Shown here one piece after another: positions 27,399 to 38,380 of a stretch of 64,000 nucleotides of DNA. The position numbers were made by a program, and so were the translations under genes. The stretch is from Trematomus loennbergii (Eukaryota; Chordata; Actinopteri; Perciformes; Nototheniidae): contig JAAOOA010001678.1 in assembly GCA_012861695.1 (NCBI GenBank), forward strand, positions 1-64,000, given 5' to 3'. The number at the start of each line of letters is the position of its first letter. Position 1 is the first letter of the stretch. The notes under the pieces were generated by a model. That model was given only the letters and a program-made list of their open reading frames with translations. It did not search any database and was not told the origin of the DNA.

Positions 27399-28745
27399 GA
27401 GACCAGGGGACACTAAAGAGTGACACACACAGCTGGGAGACCAGGGGACACTAAAGAGTGACGCACACAGCTGGGAGACCAGGGGACACTAAAGAGTGAT
27501 GCACACTGCTGGGAGACCAGGGGACACTAAAGAGTGACGCACACAGCTGGGAGACCAGGGGACACTAAAGAGTGACGCACACAGCTGGAGACCAGGGGAC
27601 ACTAAAGAGTGACGCACACAGCTGGGAGACCAGGGGACACTAAAGAGTGATGCACACTGCTGGGAGACCAGGGGACACTAAAGAGTGACGCACACAGCTG
27701 GGAGACCAGGGGACACTAAAGAGTGACGCACACAGCTGGGAGACCAGGGGACACTATAGAGTGACGCACACAGCTGGGAGACCAGGGGACACTAAAGAGT
27801 GATGCACACAGCTGGGAGACCAGGGGACACTATAGAGTGACGCACACAGCTGGGAGACCAGGGGACACTAAAGAGTGATGCACACAGCTGGGAGACATGG
27901 GGACACTAAAGAGTGACGCACACAGCTGGGAGGCCAGGGGACACTAAAGAGTGACGCACACAGCTGAGAGACCAGGGGACACTAAAGAGTGACGCACACA
28001 GCTGGGAGACCAGGGGACACTAAAGTGACGCACACAGCTGGGAGACCAGGGGACACTAAAGAGTGACGCACACACCTGGGAGATCAAGGGACACTAAAGA
28101 GTGACGCACACAGCTGGGAGACCAGGGGACACTATAGAGTGACGCACACAGCTGGGAGACCAGGGGACACTAAAGAGTGATGCACACAGCTGGGAGACAT
28201 GGGGACACTAAAGAGTGACGCACACAGCTGGGAGGCCAGGGGACACTAAAGAGTGACGCACACAGCTGAGAGACCAGGGGACACTAAAGAGTGACGCACA
28301 CAGCTGGGAGACCAGGGGACACTAAAGTGTGACGCACACAGCTGGGAGACCAGGGGACACTAAAGAGTGACGCACACACCTGGGAGATCAAGGGACACTA
28401 AAGAGTGACGCACACAGCTGGGAGACCAGGGGACACTAAAGAGTGACACACACAGCTGGGAGACCAGGGGACACTATAGAGTGACGCACACAGCTGGGAG
28501 ACCAGGGGACACTAAAGAGTGATGCACACAGCTGGGAGACCAGGGGACACTAAAGAGTGACGCACACAGCTGGAGACCAGGGGACACTAAAGAGTGACGC
28601 ACACAGCTGGAGACCAGGGGACACTAAAGAGTGACGCACACAGCTGGAGACCATGGGACACTAAAGAGTGACGCACACAGCTGGAGACCAGGGGACACTA
28701 AAGAGTGACGCACACAGCTGGGAGACCAGGGGACACTAAAGAGTG
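27399..28745 (+). repeat. 37-38-bp minisatellite, about 35 units
   Basis: The unit reads GGGAGACCAGGGGACAC, TAAAGAGTGACGCACACAGCT. Variants (GATGCACAC, TATAGAG, ACATGGGG, single G loss) recur in the same order at about 27830-28080 and 28130-28380, a higher-order repeat of roughly 300 bp. Confidence 0.95.
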
Positions 28746-29210
28746 GCGTTTGAAAGAAGCTGCTTCATTGAAGTCACTCAGTTTCTGTGTAGGAACAATC
28801 TCTCCTGGATTTAAGAGTTATGAATATCATACATCTATTTTAGTGTATTTCCTCTAATCCTTCAGTCACATCCTAAACACTCTTTACAGATCACTCTTTA
28901 CAGATCACTATTTATCATACTGCTCCAATATATATTATTTATTCAATAGAGATTCTCAAAAACCTCCAAAAGTGTCAAAATCCAAATATTTTAGGAAATA
29001 TGTTAATTAATGCAACTTATGCTAATTGTTCAACATTTTTGATTAGATTTATTTTGAACGTGTAAACAATAATAGAAAAAATAATAATAATAATGAAATG
29101 AAACATGAGAATTATGATATTGTACAAAGTTAAGCAGTGTCAGATTGATAAACACAAATATTATTGACTTATATATAAACAAATGATTTACTTAATTACA
29201 CATCTGAAAA

Positions 29211-30148
29211 GTCTGCAGGTTAACATCCGGCAGGTTCTATGAGCTGGAGACCCTACTCTACATTTCTATCATTAAACTTTGGGGTCTCAACATGTCCGGG
29301 TTCACACTGATGACAAGTAGAATATTTACAATCAATAACAACAAGTCCTCCAACTCATACGACCAAATTAATTGTTGTGGTTGTAGATTTCTAGCGAGAA
29401 GTGTATATTGTACTTTTAGAATCTACGTCCAGTGGATGGTAGGATCTATAGTTTGATAGATATTACGAAGATGATTTGAGGTCTCGCCAGGAGAACGTGT
29501 ATATTCTCCGTCTTTCCCCTCTTCATATCTATTGACCAGCGTCCATGTAAAGTTAGCGTCAACCCACACGGGGTGAAAACAGTATTTCCGGTCTCAAAGT
29601 TTTCATAGTAAAACCGTATTCCCCTCACTGTCAAATGATTACACAGTGATATCTGCAGTACTCATCCACTAAATAACATCAGTTTATCCTTTAAATGTGA
29701 TAACACCAATGTGTTTCGTATTCCCCTAAACCTCCAGGGTGTAAACAGTTTAATACTGGCAACTTCTAATTATGGGAAAAACGAAAACGTCTTTTAAAAC
29801 TACAATTCCCAGTAGAGACGTGCCATAGAACATGTTGCGAAACACAATAGCCAACATGTGTAGTTCTGGGGGGGCTGGACCCGTCCAATTCCAGTTTTGG
29901 ATAGTCTGTCGTGGTTTCATTCCATTTCAAAGAGCTGTTTGACGCTCGGTGTAACCTTGTCGCACTGCCACTCCAACATCCAATCACAGAGCTTGAAGAT
30001 TAATCATGGGGTTTGTCAAGCAAAGCACATGGTGTAGTCCCAAATGATAGCTGAGGATTATGGGTAGTGTAGTGTCTTCGGCCATCCTAAACTCCGAAAA
30101 ACTATTTGTTTCTCCGAATCGAAGGTTAAAAACACAAAAGCAGTGTAC
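29211..30148 (+). other. Left flank of the gypsy element, palindrome arm
   Basis: No gene. 29275-29340 (AAACTTTGGGGTCTCAACATG) recurs in direct orientation at 33831-33900. 29385-29700 is the inverse of 33402-33740. Between 29790 and 30148 there is sequence with AAACTACAATTCCCAG, a motif common in fish DNA elements. Confidence 0.6.
29385..29700. repeat. Palindrome arm, left
   Basis: TTCTAGCGAGAAGTGTATAT, CCAGTGGATG, ATGATTTGAGGTCTCG, CAGTACTCATCCACTAA and others appear inverted and in reverse order at 33402-33740. The family is the same as the MITE at 17763-18226. Confidence 0.8.
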
Positions 30149-30349
30149 TGTGGTGATTGACATTATTCACCCACGGATCTATGGGTGGGGTTATTGTTTC
30201 CGCACGGCCCATTTAAGGGACCGGACTGCCGGTTTCCGGGTTCTTCACTTCCCGTCTGGAAGTTGTTTACATTCCTGTACAGATGATAAATAAAAGCCTA
30301 GCATGTAACTTTGATACACCGCCTCTGACTCCTTCCCCTCGGCACTACA
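30149..30349 (+). repeat. 5' LTR
   Basis: 201 bp, TG...CA. It carries CCCATTTAAGGG as a possible TATA-like element and AATAAAAGCC as polyA signal. TTGGTGGACGCACTGACG follows directly and would be the primer binding site; I cannot assign the tRNA. Confidence 0.93.
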
Positions 30350-30435
30350 TTGGTGGACGCACTGACGTTTGCCTCGTTCACATGTACCCGTGGCGAGGCG
30401 TCATTCAGCGGGCTTCCAGCTCACTCTCACAGGGT

Positions 30436-33147
30436 GACAAGTTTCAGCACCTTCTCAGTGAGTTTCCCGACTTGACGCAGCCCACCTTTTCCGCTGCCAC
30501 TGCCAAGCACGGGGTAGAGCACCACATTGACACTGTGGGCCCCCAGTCTACGCTAGGGCCCGGCGGCTCAACCCTGACATGCTGGCAGTCGCCAAGTCGG
30601 AGTTCGTCAACATGGAGCGTCTGGGCATCATCCGCCGCTCAGACAGCCCTTGGGCTTCGCCGCTTCACATGGTCCCTAAAGCAGCCGGTGGCTGGCGACC
30701 GTGTGGTGACTACCGCCGCCTTAACGACGCCACTACGCCAGACCGCTACCCGGTCCCTCACATCCAGGATTTCTCTGCACACCTGGCGGGCAAGCTGGTC
30801 TTCTCCAAGGTGGATCTGGTGCGGGGCTACCACCAGGTTCCGGTGCACCCCTCGGACGTCCCCAAAACTGGTGATTACGCCGTTCGGGCTTTTCGAGTTC
30901 CTGCGTATGCCGTTTGGACTTAAGAACGCTGCTCAGTCCTTTCAGCGGCTGATGGATTCGGCGCTCAGAGACATGCCATTCATCTTCGTCTATTTAGACG
31001 ACATCCTGGTCGCCAGCTCCTCCTCCGAAGAGCACCAGGCACATCTCCGGGTCCTTTTCGCAAGGCTCGACCAACACGGCCTGATTATCAACCCGGCGAA
31101 GTGTCAGTTCGGGTTGTCCTCCATCCATTCCTCGGGCACCTCATCAACAAGGGTGGGGCCCCCCTCCCGTCGAAAGTGGAGGCCGTGTCCGCCTTTCCAC
31201 GACCGCCTACAGCTCGGGCGCTCCGGAGTTCCTCGGGATGGTGACGTTTTATCACCGGTTCATCCGCCGGGCGGCCCACACGATGCGCCCGCTGTACGAG
31301 GCCCTCAAGGACAAGTCCCCCGGCCAGGCCATAGACTGGACGGCTGAGAGGGAGGTTGCTTTCGACGCCACCAAAGCCGCCCTGAGCGAAGCCGCCATGT
31401 TGGCTCACCCGTCGCACGGGGCCCCCATCGCTATCACCACCGACGCGTCTGACTACGCGGTGGGCGCGGTGCATGAACAATGGGTCGACGGCGCCTGGCA
31501 ACCGCTCGCCTTTTTCAGCCGCCAGTTGACTCCCAGGGAGCGCAAGTACAGCGCTTTCGACAGAGAACTCCTTGGTCTCTATTTGGCGGTTCGCCACTTC
31601 CGTTTCCTGCTGGAAGGCCGGGAGTTTGCGGCGTTCGTGGATCACAAGCCGCTTACCTTCTGCATGTCCAAGGTGGCCGAGCCGTGGTCCGCCCGACAGC
31701 AACGCCAGCTTTCGTACATCTCCGAGTACACCACGGACATTCGACACATCGCTGGCAAGGCTAACGTGGTCGCGGACTGCCTCTCCAGAGCGGTCGGAGC
31801 TGTGCAGCTGGGCCTCGATTACCTCCGCATGGGCGCTGACCAGGCCTCTGACCACGGGGTCCAAACCCTCAAGGCCTCGGTCACGGGATTACGCCTGGAG
31901 GAGGTCACGGTCGGTGACTCGGGCGCGAAGCTGTGGTGTGACGTCTCCACGGGCCAGCCTCGACCGCTGGTCCCTGCGGACTGGCGCCGACCCGTTTTTG
32001 AGGCGGTTCACAATCTTTCCCACCCCGGTAGGAAGCCGTCCGTGAGGTTGTTGTCGCAGAAGTTCGTGTGGCAGGGGCTTAAGAAGGACGTGAGGTCCTG
32101 GGTCGACTCATGCGTGGCCTGTCAACGGGCCAAAGTCCACCGCCATACTAGGGCCCCTTTTGAACTTTTTGCGGTTCCTGAGAGGAGGTTTGACCATGTC
32201 AATGTCGACCTCGTAGGTCCGCTTCCCCCCTCTCACGGTTTCACCTACCTGTTTACGATGGTGGACAGGACGACCCGCTGGCCCGAGGCCGTTCCCCTCA
32301 CCTCGACGTCAGCTTCCGACGTCGCCCGCGCTTTCATCGGCACGTGGGTGGCGCGCTTCGGGACCCCGTCTGACCTCTCCTCTGACCGCGGTTCTCAGTT
32401 CACCTCGGAGCTGTGGAACGCTGTGGGTTTGGGGTCAAGCTGCACCGCACCACCGCTTATCACCCCCAGGCTAACGGATTGTGTGAGCGGTTTCACCGAT
32501 CCATGAAGGCGTCGCTGCGTGCCGGCTTGACAGACGGCAACTGGGTGGATAAGCTCCCATGGGTTATGCTCGGCCTCAGGTGTGCCCCCAAAGAAGACCT
32601 GCAGTCCTCGTCGGCGGAGCTCGTTTATGGCCAGACGCTACGGGTCCCCGGGGAATTCATTCCCACCGCCACTGTGCCCTGGTCCGGCCGGGCAGCGCTC
32701 CTCCCTGCTGGAGACCGCCGGGACATTCGCGCCCGTCCCACGTCGCAGCACAGCCCAGCTTTCCGGGTGTCCCCCGGATTACGGTCGGCGGATTTCGTTT
32801 TTATTCGCCACGTGCCCACCGCGGCCCCCTGCGCCCCCTTACGACGGTCCGTTCAGGGTCATACGTCACGGGGACAAGAGCCTGGTGGTGGACGTTGGTG
32901 GCAGGCCTGAGACTGTGTCCATTGATCGGGTTAAGCCTGCTCACGTGGACGTTTCCAGGCCGTTGGAGTTGGCTCTGCCCCCACGTCGGGGCCGCCCTCC
33001 CATGGCCCGCCCCCCGCCCCCTGTGGGGATGCCCTCGCCCTCGTTGGCGCCCCTGCCCCTGCCCTCGCCTGCGGCCCCGCCCTCCTCGGCCCCTGTGGTC
33101 CGTACGCGCCGGGGTCGGGTGGTACTTCCTCCCAGGCAAGGATTTTG
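30436..33147 (+). pseudogene. Ty3/gypsy pol (RT-RNase H-integrase), frameshifted
   Basis: [29 protein letters not shown] and the active-site YLDD at 30991-31002. RNase H: TDASDYAVG near 31440, then ELLGLYLAVRHF and DHKPLTF. Integrase: an HxxxH...CVAC zinc finger near 32010-32125, then NVDLVGPLP, SSDRGSQFTS and CERFHRSMKA carrying the D, D and E of the DDE triad. The C-terminus is proline-rich. The continuous reading moves between frames near 30540, 30870, 31128, 31225, 32430 and in 32690-32840. The longest single open piece is 31238-32506. Nothing resembling gag or protease precedes the RT. The breaks are discussed under findings. Confidence 0.88.
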
Positions 33148-33174
33148 ACTATGGGTGAATTCTGGGGGGGCTTG

Positions 33175-33375
33175 TGTGGTGATTGACATTATTCACCCAC
33201 GGATCTATGGGTGGGGTTATTGTTTCCGCACGGCCCATTTAAGGGACCGGACTGCCGGTTTCCGGGTTCTTCACTTCCCGTCTGGAAGTTGTTTACATTC
33301 CTGTACAGATGATAAATAAAAGCCTACCATGTAACTTTGATACACCGCCTCTGACTCCTTCCCCTCGGCACTACA
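33175..33375 (+). repeat. 3' LTR
   Basis: 201 bp, one mismatch to the 5' LTR seen by eye. It is preceded by the purine tract GGGGGGG at 33164-33170, the likely polypurine primer. Confidence 0.93.
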
Positions 33376-33401
33376 GTACACAATTTAAACCAATTAATGT
33401 T

Positions 33402-33740
33402 GTGTAATCAACAAGGATAAACTGATGTTTTTTAGTGGATGAGTACTGCAGATATATCACTGTGAAATAATTTGACAGTGAGGGGAATACTTCCGGTTTT
33501 ATTATGAAAACTTCGAGACCGGAAATTATTTTCACCCTGTGAGGGTTGACGCCAACTTTACATGGAAGCTGTGGGGAAAGACGTAGTATATACACGTTCT
33601 CCTGACGAGACCTCAAATCATCTTGTAACATCTATCAAACTATAGATCCTACACATCCACTGGACGTACAAAAAGGACAATATACACTTCTCGCTAGAAA
33701 TCTAATCAAAAAGCATTTTAATGGCCAAACTATCCTACAA
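33402..33740. repeat. Palindrome arm, right
   Basis: Inverse of 29385-29700. The gypsy element occupies the space between the arms. Confidence 0.8.
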
Positions 33741-34309
33741 TTTAGGATTTTCCAGAGAGGGTTATCGTAATAAGCTGCTGAACAATCGACCTATTTGGTC
33801 GTTTTTTGGAGGAGGACAGGCTGATCAATAAACTTTGGGGTCTCAACATGTCTGGCCTCACACTGATGACAAGTAGAATATTTACAATCAATAAATAAGG
33901 AAGTGTGGTGAAAACAGTGTGAGAATGTGCTCTGGTTCTGACCCTAAAACCCTCTTCTGTCCCCTGCTGTGATGAAGCTTCTCTTCCTCTGGATCTGAAC
34001 CACACACTGGAGACATCAAGATCTGCCACGTCTTTATTGTTTAAGTTCCAGTTGTTCCCACTAGATGGCGCTCAGGAGCAGTGGTTTCACCCATGGATGT
34101 ATTTCACCTCCTGCTGGTGGGACTGTTTACAGGAAATCACGTGACTGCTGGGAACAGTTCCGAACTCAACCAGCAGGGGAGCTGTTGCTCAGACTCAGAC
34201 TGTGAACTGCGCAGCAGGAAATAAATAGTGCTCTGTCACTCTCAGGGGAAATGAGGGGAGTCACAGAGAGACAGCGGGGGTTCACCTGAAGAGAGAACAG
34301 CATCAACAT
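33741..34309 (+). other. No gene seen
   Basis: 33831-33900 is a direct copy of 29275-29340. The remainder is unremarkable; CTAGATGGCGCT at 34061 is part of a non-coding stretch. Confidence 0.4.
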
Positions 34310-34601
34310 CTACCTGATCAATACAAATACCTGATAATACAAATACCTGATCAATACACATACCTGATCAATACAAATACCTGATCAATACAAATACCTG
34401 ATCAATACACATACCTGATCAATACAAATACCTGATCAATACAAATACCTGATCAATACAAATACCTGATCAATACACATACCTGATCAATAAAAATACC
34501 TGATCAATACACATACCTGATCAATACAAATACCTGATCAATACAAATACATGATCAATACAAATACTGATCAATACAAATACCTGATCAATACAAATAC
34601 C
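34310..34601 (+). repeat. 17-bp minisatellite ACCTGATCAATACAAAT
   Basis: About 16-17 tandem units with minor changes (CACAT, TAATAC). Confidence 0.95.
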
Positions 34602-34851
34602 TTCAAGTTTTATACAACCACAGTTCAATCAAGATAAGAGCTTTATTGATCCTGGAGGGAAGCAGCAACAGACAGTATTCTGTTTTTATTCTGGGAGAAG
34701 TACTCGGATCATGTACTTAGTAAAAGTAGAAGGACTGAACTGTAGTGGGTTGTAAGTGAAGATGGTCAAATATACTGTATATGCATGTATTTGTGCACAT
34801 GATTAATGGCAGTTAGTTTTACAGCATGTTTCCTGTCTGTTTGAACTAAAT

Positions 34852-34990
34852 GAGTCGAGGCGAGGAAACGACGCTGCAAAGCAAAGGAGTCGAGGTGAGG
34901 AAGTGACGCTGCAAAGCAAAGGAGTCGAGGTGAGGAAACGACGCTGCAAAGCAAAGGAGACGAGGTGAGGAAGCGAGGCTGCAAAGCAAA
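34852..34990 (+). repeat. 35-bp tandem repeat, four units
   Basis: The unit reads GAGTCGAGGTGAGGAAACGA, CGCTGCAAAGCAAAG. It accounts for the repetitive minus-strand ORFs there. Confidence 0.93.
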
Positions 34991-36985
34991 GGAGTGGTTT
35001 GTGTTCCTGCTGCCTCAGAGTCTCAGGTTTCAGGAAGCTCATCTCAAAGCCTCTTGTACCCTCCTGTAATGAGTCTGTCTGCACGTGTTGCTGTGTTTCA
35101 GAGACAGTAAATACAACATGAGATATCTGGAGCAGAACAGCCCGGCTGAGTCACCAGACAGAAAGGGAAGGAGAGCAGGACTTTCCAGCTGCTGGAGAAC
35201 GGGTTAGGCAAAAGCTGCTTGGCACAGAGAAACATGCAATGACCCAAAACACAATCAGTTTATAACCAGGTGAGGAGCGACAGGTTCCTCAGTCAGGATG
35301 CTGAGAGAGAGCTGTCTCTGAGTCACATGGAGAAACACACTTTCTAACAACGTACACGAGCACTTTGGTTTGTTCTGAAAGGATTTGATTGCTTCTTCAT
35401 AAGCTATAAATCACACCGTACATTTATATTTATATTCAATCTAATATTTAATATTACATTCCTCTCATACTTATGTATTTATAATATCCTGCTTTATATT
35501 TTGTTACTGGACATTTGTAATTCAACATGTATATATATTTTTTTAAATGCTATTTTATTTCTATTGAGATGTTTACATCTTGGATTGATTATTTCTAGTC
35601 TAATAATTTGTATTGTACAATGCCATGACTTTTGATGCTGCAACGCAAACATTTCCCACATTGGGATCAATAAAGTACTTTTATCTTATTTTAAAGGGCC
35701 CATGTCATGGCCATTTCCACTGATCATAATTACATTGTTGAGGTATACTAAAATAGATTTATACTGTGCAATTTTCCAAACTCACATTGGTTTCGCATAC
35801 AGCATCTCTGTCAAGCATGTGTATTCAGCAGTATTCACTTTCTCCACTAAACGACTCGTTGGAGCTCTTGCCCCCCCCTCCCTGTGAGCCTAGTGTGCTC
35901 CGATTGGTCAGCTCGGCCACTCGTTCTGATTAGTCAACCACCAGAGAGGCTGCGCCCATGTCTAACAGTGCTTTTCCCGGCTGCTCTCAGCGTAACATCA
36001 GTCTTATCATGGCGTCGGTACAGCCGTATATTTTATATACATATATATTTGTAACTGTTGTTATAGAAGAGTGTGACGGCCCCAGGGCCTTTGTCTTACG
36101 ATGGGGTGGAGCTGAAGAGGCTAATCAGCACGATCACGGACACCTCCGGACACGACGGCCCCAGTCTCTCTCCAAAGCGGCTGCAGGAAGACTAACTCTG
36201 CGATCCTCTCAACCACCTATCTCTGCATTTACCACAATAAATGTGCCGTGGTTTTGTAAACTCGTGTATGTCTCCTTGTCTTTCCGTGGCCTACGAGCCA
36301 CTCTCATAACAAAGAGTAAGTTATTTTTACCCGTTATAAACTACTACTGTTTGATGAGAAATCAAATCATGGTTTGCTATATATGAATTCAGGGAAGAAA
36401 GGATAGGCCTACTAAGTATTTCCATTAAACTTTATTTTTAGAAATGTACAAAATGAACATAAATATACATATATACACGGTATATCATCCATTCCTCCTC
36501 CTCGCATCTTGCCTGCGCACAGTCGGTGCGGTGCCTTTTAGCACGAGGCCTCAGTAGAAGTCCCTTCCCCGTCATGGATTGTCCGCCAGGATCTGGCTGG
36601 ACGAAATCAAATGCAAATCACAAAATATTAGAGAAACTTAGTTGTTTTAGATTCGTTAGTAGTAGTTGTGTAATGAACAGCTTGCCTGCTAATATGCTAA
36701 CCTAGCTTTGTTTACCTTGGTAGCTAACACGATATGAACGTTAGCTTGGAGGAAAGGCAACTATAATGCAGTGTAATAAAACTACTATGAACAAAAGCTA
36801 GTGGTTCATATTAGGCTAGCAATAACGTGTTTATAATTGCAATCGTATACGGGTATTCTGCTACCATACAATGTAACTTGCATGAATACATTGTTTTGCG
36901 CTAGCATACAGCTAGCCTCGTTAGCTACATGCAGTATATGTACGGTCACAATGTACGGTAAATCACCGGAGTATACGTATGAGCA
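34991..36985 (+). other. Intergenic, probable repeats, no gene seen
   Basis: A LINE-like tail (ATTGGGATCAATAAAGTAC) lies near 35660. From AAAGGGCCCATGTCATGGCC (about 35693) to about 36400 the text looks like a dispersed element with CG-rich tracts, but no second copy is present here. The rest is AT-rich. Confidence 0.35.
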
Positions 36986-37009
36986 GGGGCGGACTGGCCA
37001 TCGGGACGT

Positions 37010-37490
37010 TCGGGACAGAGAGAAGAGGGGACCAAGAACAGAGCCCTGAGGGACCCCTGTAGTTAATTGACAAGGGTCGGACTCGGACTCTCTCCAAGTT
37101 ACCCTGTAGGTGCGGTCTTCGAGGTATGAGGTGAGGAGGGAAAGTGCAGAGCCTGAACTCCAAGTTCTTGGAGAGTGCGAAGGAGGATCTGATGATTCAT
37201 CGTGTCGAATGCAGCAGACAGGTCCAAAAGGATGATGACAGAGGAGAGGGAGGCTGCTTTAGCCGTGTGCAGTTCCTCAGAGACAGCGAGGAGAGCAGTT
37301 TCTGTGGAGTGACCTGCCTTGAAACCAGACTGGTGCGGATCCAGAAGGTTCTTCTGATGGAGATAACAGGAGAGTTGTTTAAAGACAGCGCGTTCAAGTG
37401 TTTTAGACAGGAACGGGAGGAGAGAGACAGGCCTGTAGTTTATAACATCAGACGGGTTGAGGGTGGGTTTCTTTAGGAGAGGGTTTACTC
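37010..37490 (-). pseudogene. CR1/L2-like LINE reverse transcriptase fragment
   Basis: Read on the minus strand, 37490 to about 37200 is open and gives NYRPVSLLPFLSKTLERAVF, then HQSGFKAGHSTETALL and IILLDLSAAFDT, RT motifs of the CR1/L2/Rex group. After a frame change it continues to TGVPQGSVLGPLLFSL near 37012, where it stops abruptly. The 5' and 3' parts of the element are missing. It belongs to a different family from the LINE at 53.5-58.7 kb. Confidence 0.8.
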
Positions 37491-38380
37491 TTGCTTCCTT
37501 GAGACTGTTGGAAAGTGACCAGAAGTTAGAGAAGTGTTGATGAAATGGGTGAGAAACGCTAGAATATCAGGAGCGATAGTCTGAAGGAGGTTTGAGGGGA
37601 TAGGGTCCAGAGGACAGGTGGTAGGACGGGCAGAGGTAATGAGGGTAAGGTACCTCACTTGGAGAGAGATGGGAAAAGGAGGTTAGTGTGGGTCAGGTGA
37701 CCCAGTGGTGAGTAAAGGTGAGTCTGAAAATGAAGAGCGAATATCATCAACCTTTTTTTCAAGCAGTTAACAAAGTCGCTTGACAGAAGGGAGGAGGGGA
37801 AGGGGCTCTGGGGGGTTCGAGGACGGGTCGTTGTGTGTTCCGCGTTGTGCGTGTATGAAACTGTAAGTGTTGTTACTGTGGCATAAGCACCTGTTTGTAT
37901 CTATATGTTTGCCGGCCATCTGTGCACAAACTTATCTCGTGCCCTCATTGGTCATGTGCGCGTTTGTGTGTGATGGAGGAGGGGCTCTGTAAGAAAGTGG
38001 CAGATTTGTTCCGGCTGTGTATTTTCAAATTCTAGCGCACTCCAAAATTACCTACCCGACCTTTAATCATTACAAATAATCGAATAATAGGATAATAATA
38101 ATAATACATATTTAATAATAATAATATAATTACAATAGTAATAATAATAATATAATTATAATAGTAAATAGTAAACATTAGGTTATTTCTCTAATCTAAA
38201 CAGTACTACTTTTATAATATTGTAGCTTTATTTATTTAATAAGTTGGTAATTAAATATTAATATGTGAGTTTCCAGGCAGAGTGGTGATCAATATGAGAC
38301 GAGGAGGTAAATGTAGGTCTCCCTTGAAAAAGAGATCTATGATCTCAATGGGACCTATCTGGTTAAATAAAGGTTTGAAA
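37491..38380 (+). other. LINE and MITE remnants
   Basis: 37491-37700 probably continues the LINE fragment in degraded form. 37905-38070 matches part of the TTAA MITE family at 62.5 and 63.6 kb (CATCTGTGCACAAACTTATC, CTCATTGGTCATGTGCGCG). At 38310-38375 CTCAATGGGACCTATCTGG and TTAAATAAAGG form a LINE-like tail. The remainder is AT-rich. Confidence 0.5.

Larger units (their letters stand above)
25516..29210 (+). repeat. Duplicated block, copy A
   Basis: In order: the 57-bp array, an AATAGCCCCTTC spacer, a GT array, an AGAGGAGATACAGATGAGCAC region, an AATAAAGGAATTCTGATTC SINE/LINE-like tail (near 27134), the 37-38-bp array, and an AT-rich tail to ACACATCTGAAAAG. The same order and nearly the same sequence recur in the same orientation at 60094-64000. 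Confidence 0.85.
30149..33375 (+). mobile_element. Ty3/gypsy LTR retrotransposon lacking gag and protease
   Basis: The two 201-bp LTRs (30149-30349 and 33175-33375) start TGTGGTGATTG, end CACTACA and differ at a single position seen (G/C in the AAGCCTA.CATG stretch). They are flanked by the 4-bp duplication GTAC (30145-30148 and 33376-33379). The internal part is only 2.8 kb and starts almost directly with the reverse transcriptase; no gag, CCHC or protease is visible. The order RT, RNase H, integrase identifies Ty3/gypsy. High GC and near-identical LTRs indicate a recent insertion, while the pol frame is broken at several points. Confidence 0.92.

Noticed and set aside
27399..28745. CRISPR-like array of 38-bp repeats
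   Set aside because: Units are contiguous with no unique spacers and the context is vertebrate. It is a minisatellite.
31088..31864. 258-codon ORF on the minus strand of the gypsy element
   Set aside because: It is the GC-rich antisense shadow of the RNase H/integrase region, with no domain of its own.
32801..33139. Arginine/glycine-rich minus-strand ORF
   Set aside because: It is complementary to the proline-rich integrase tail; composition alone explains it.
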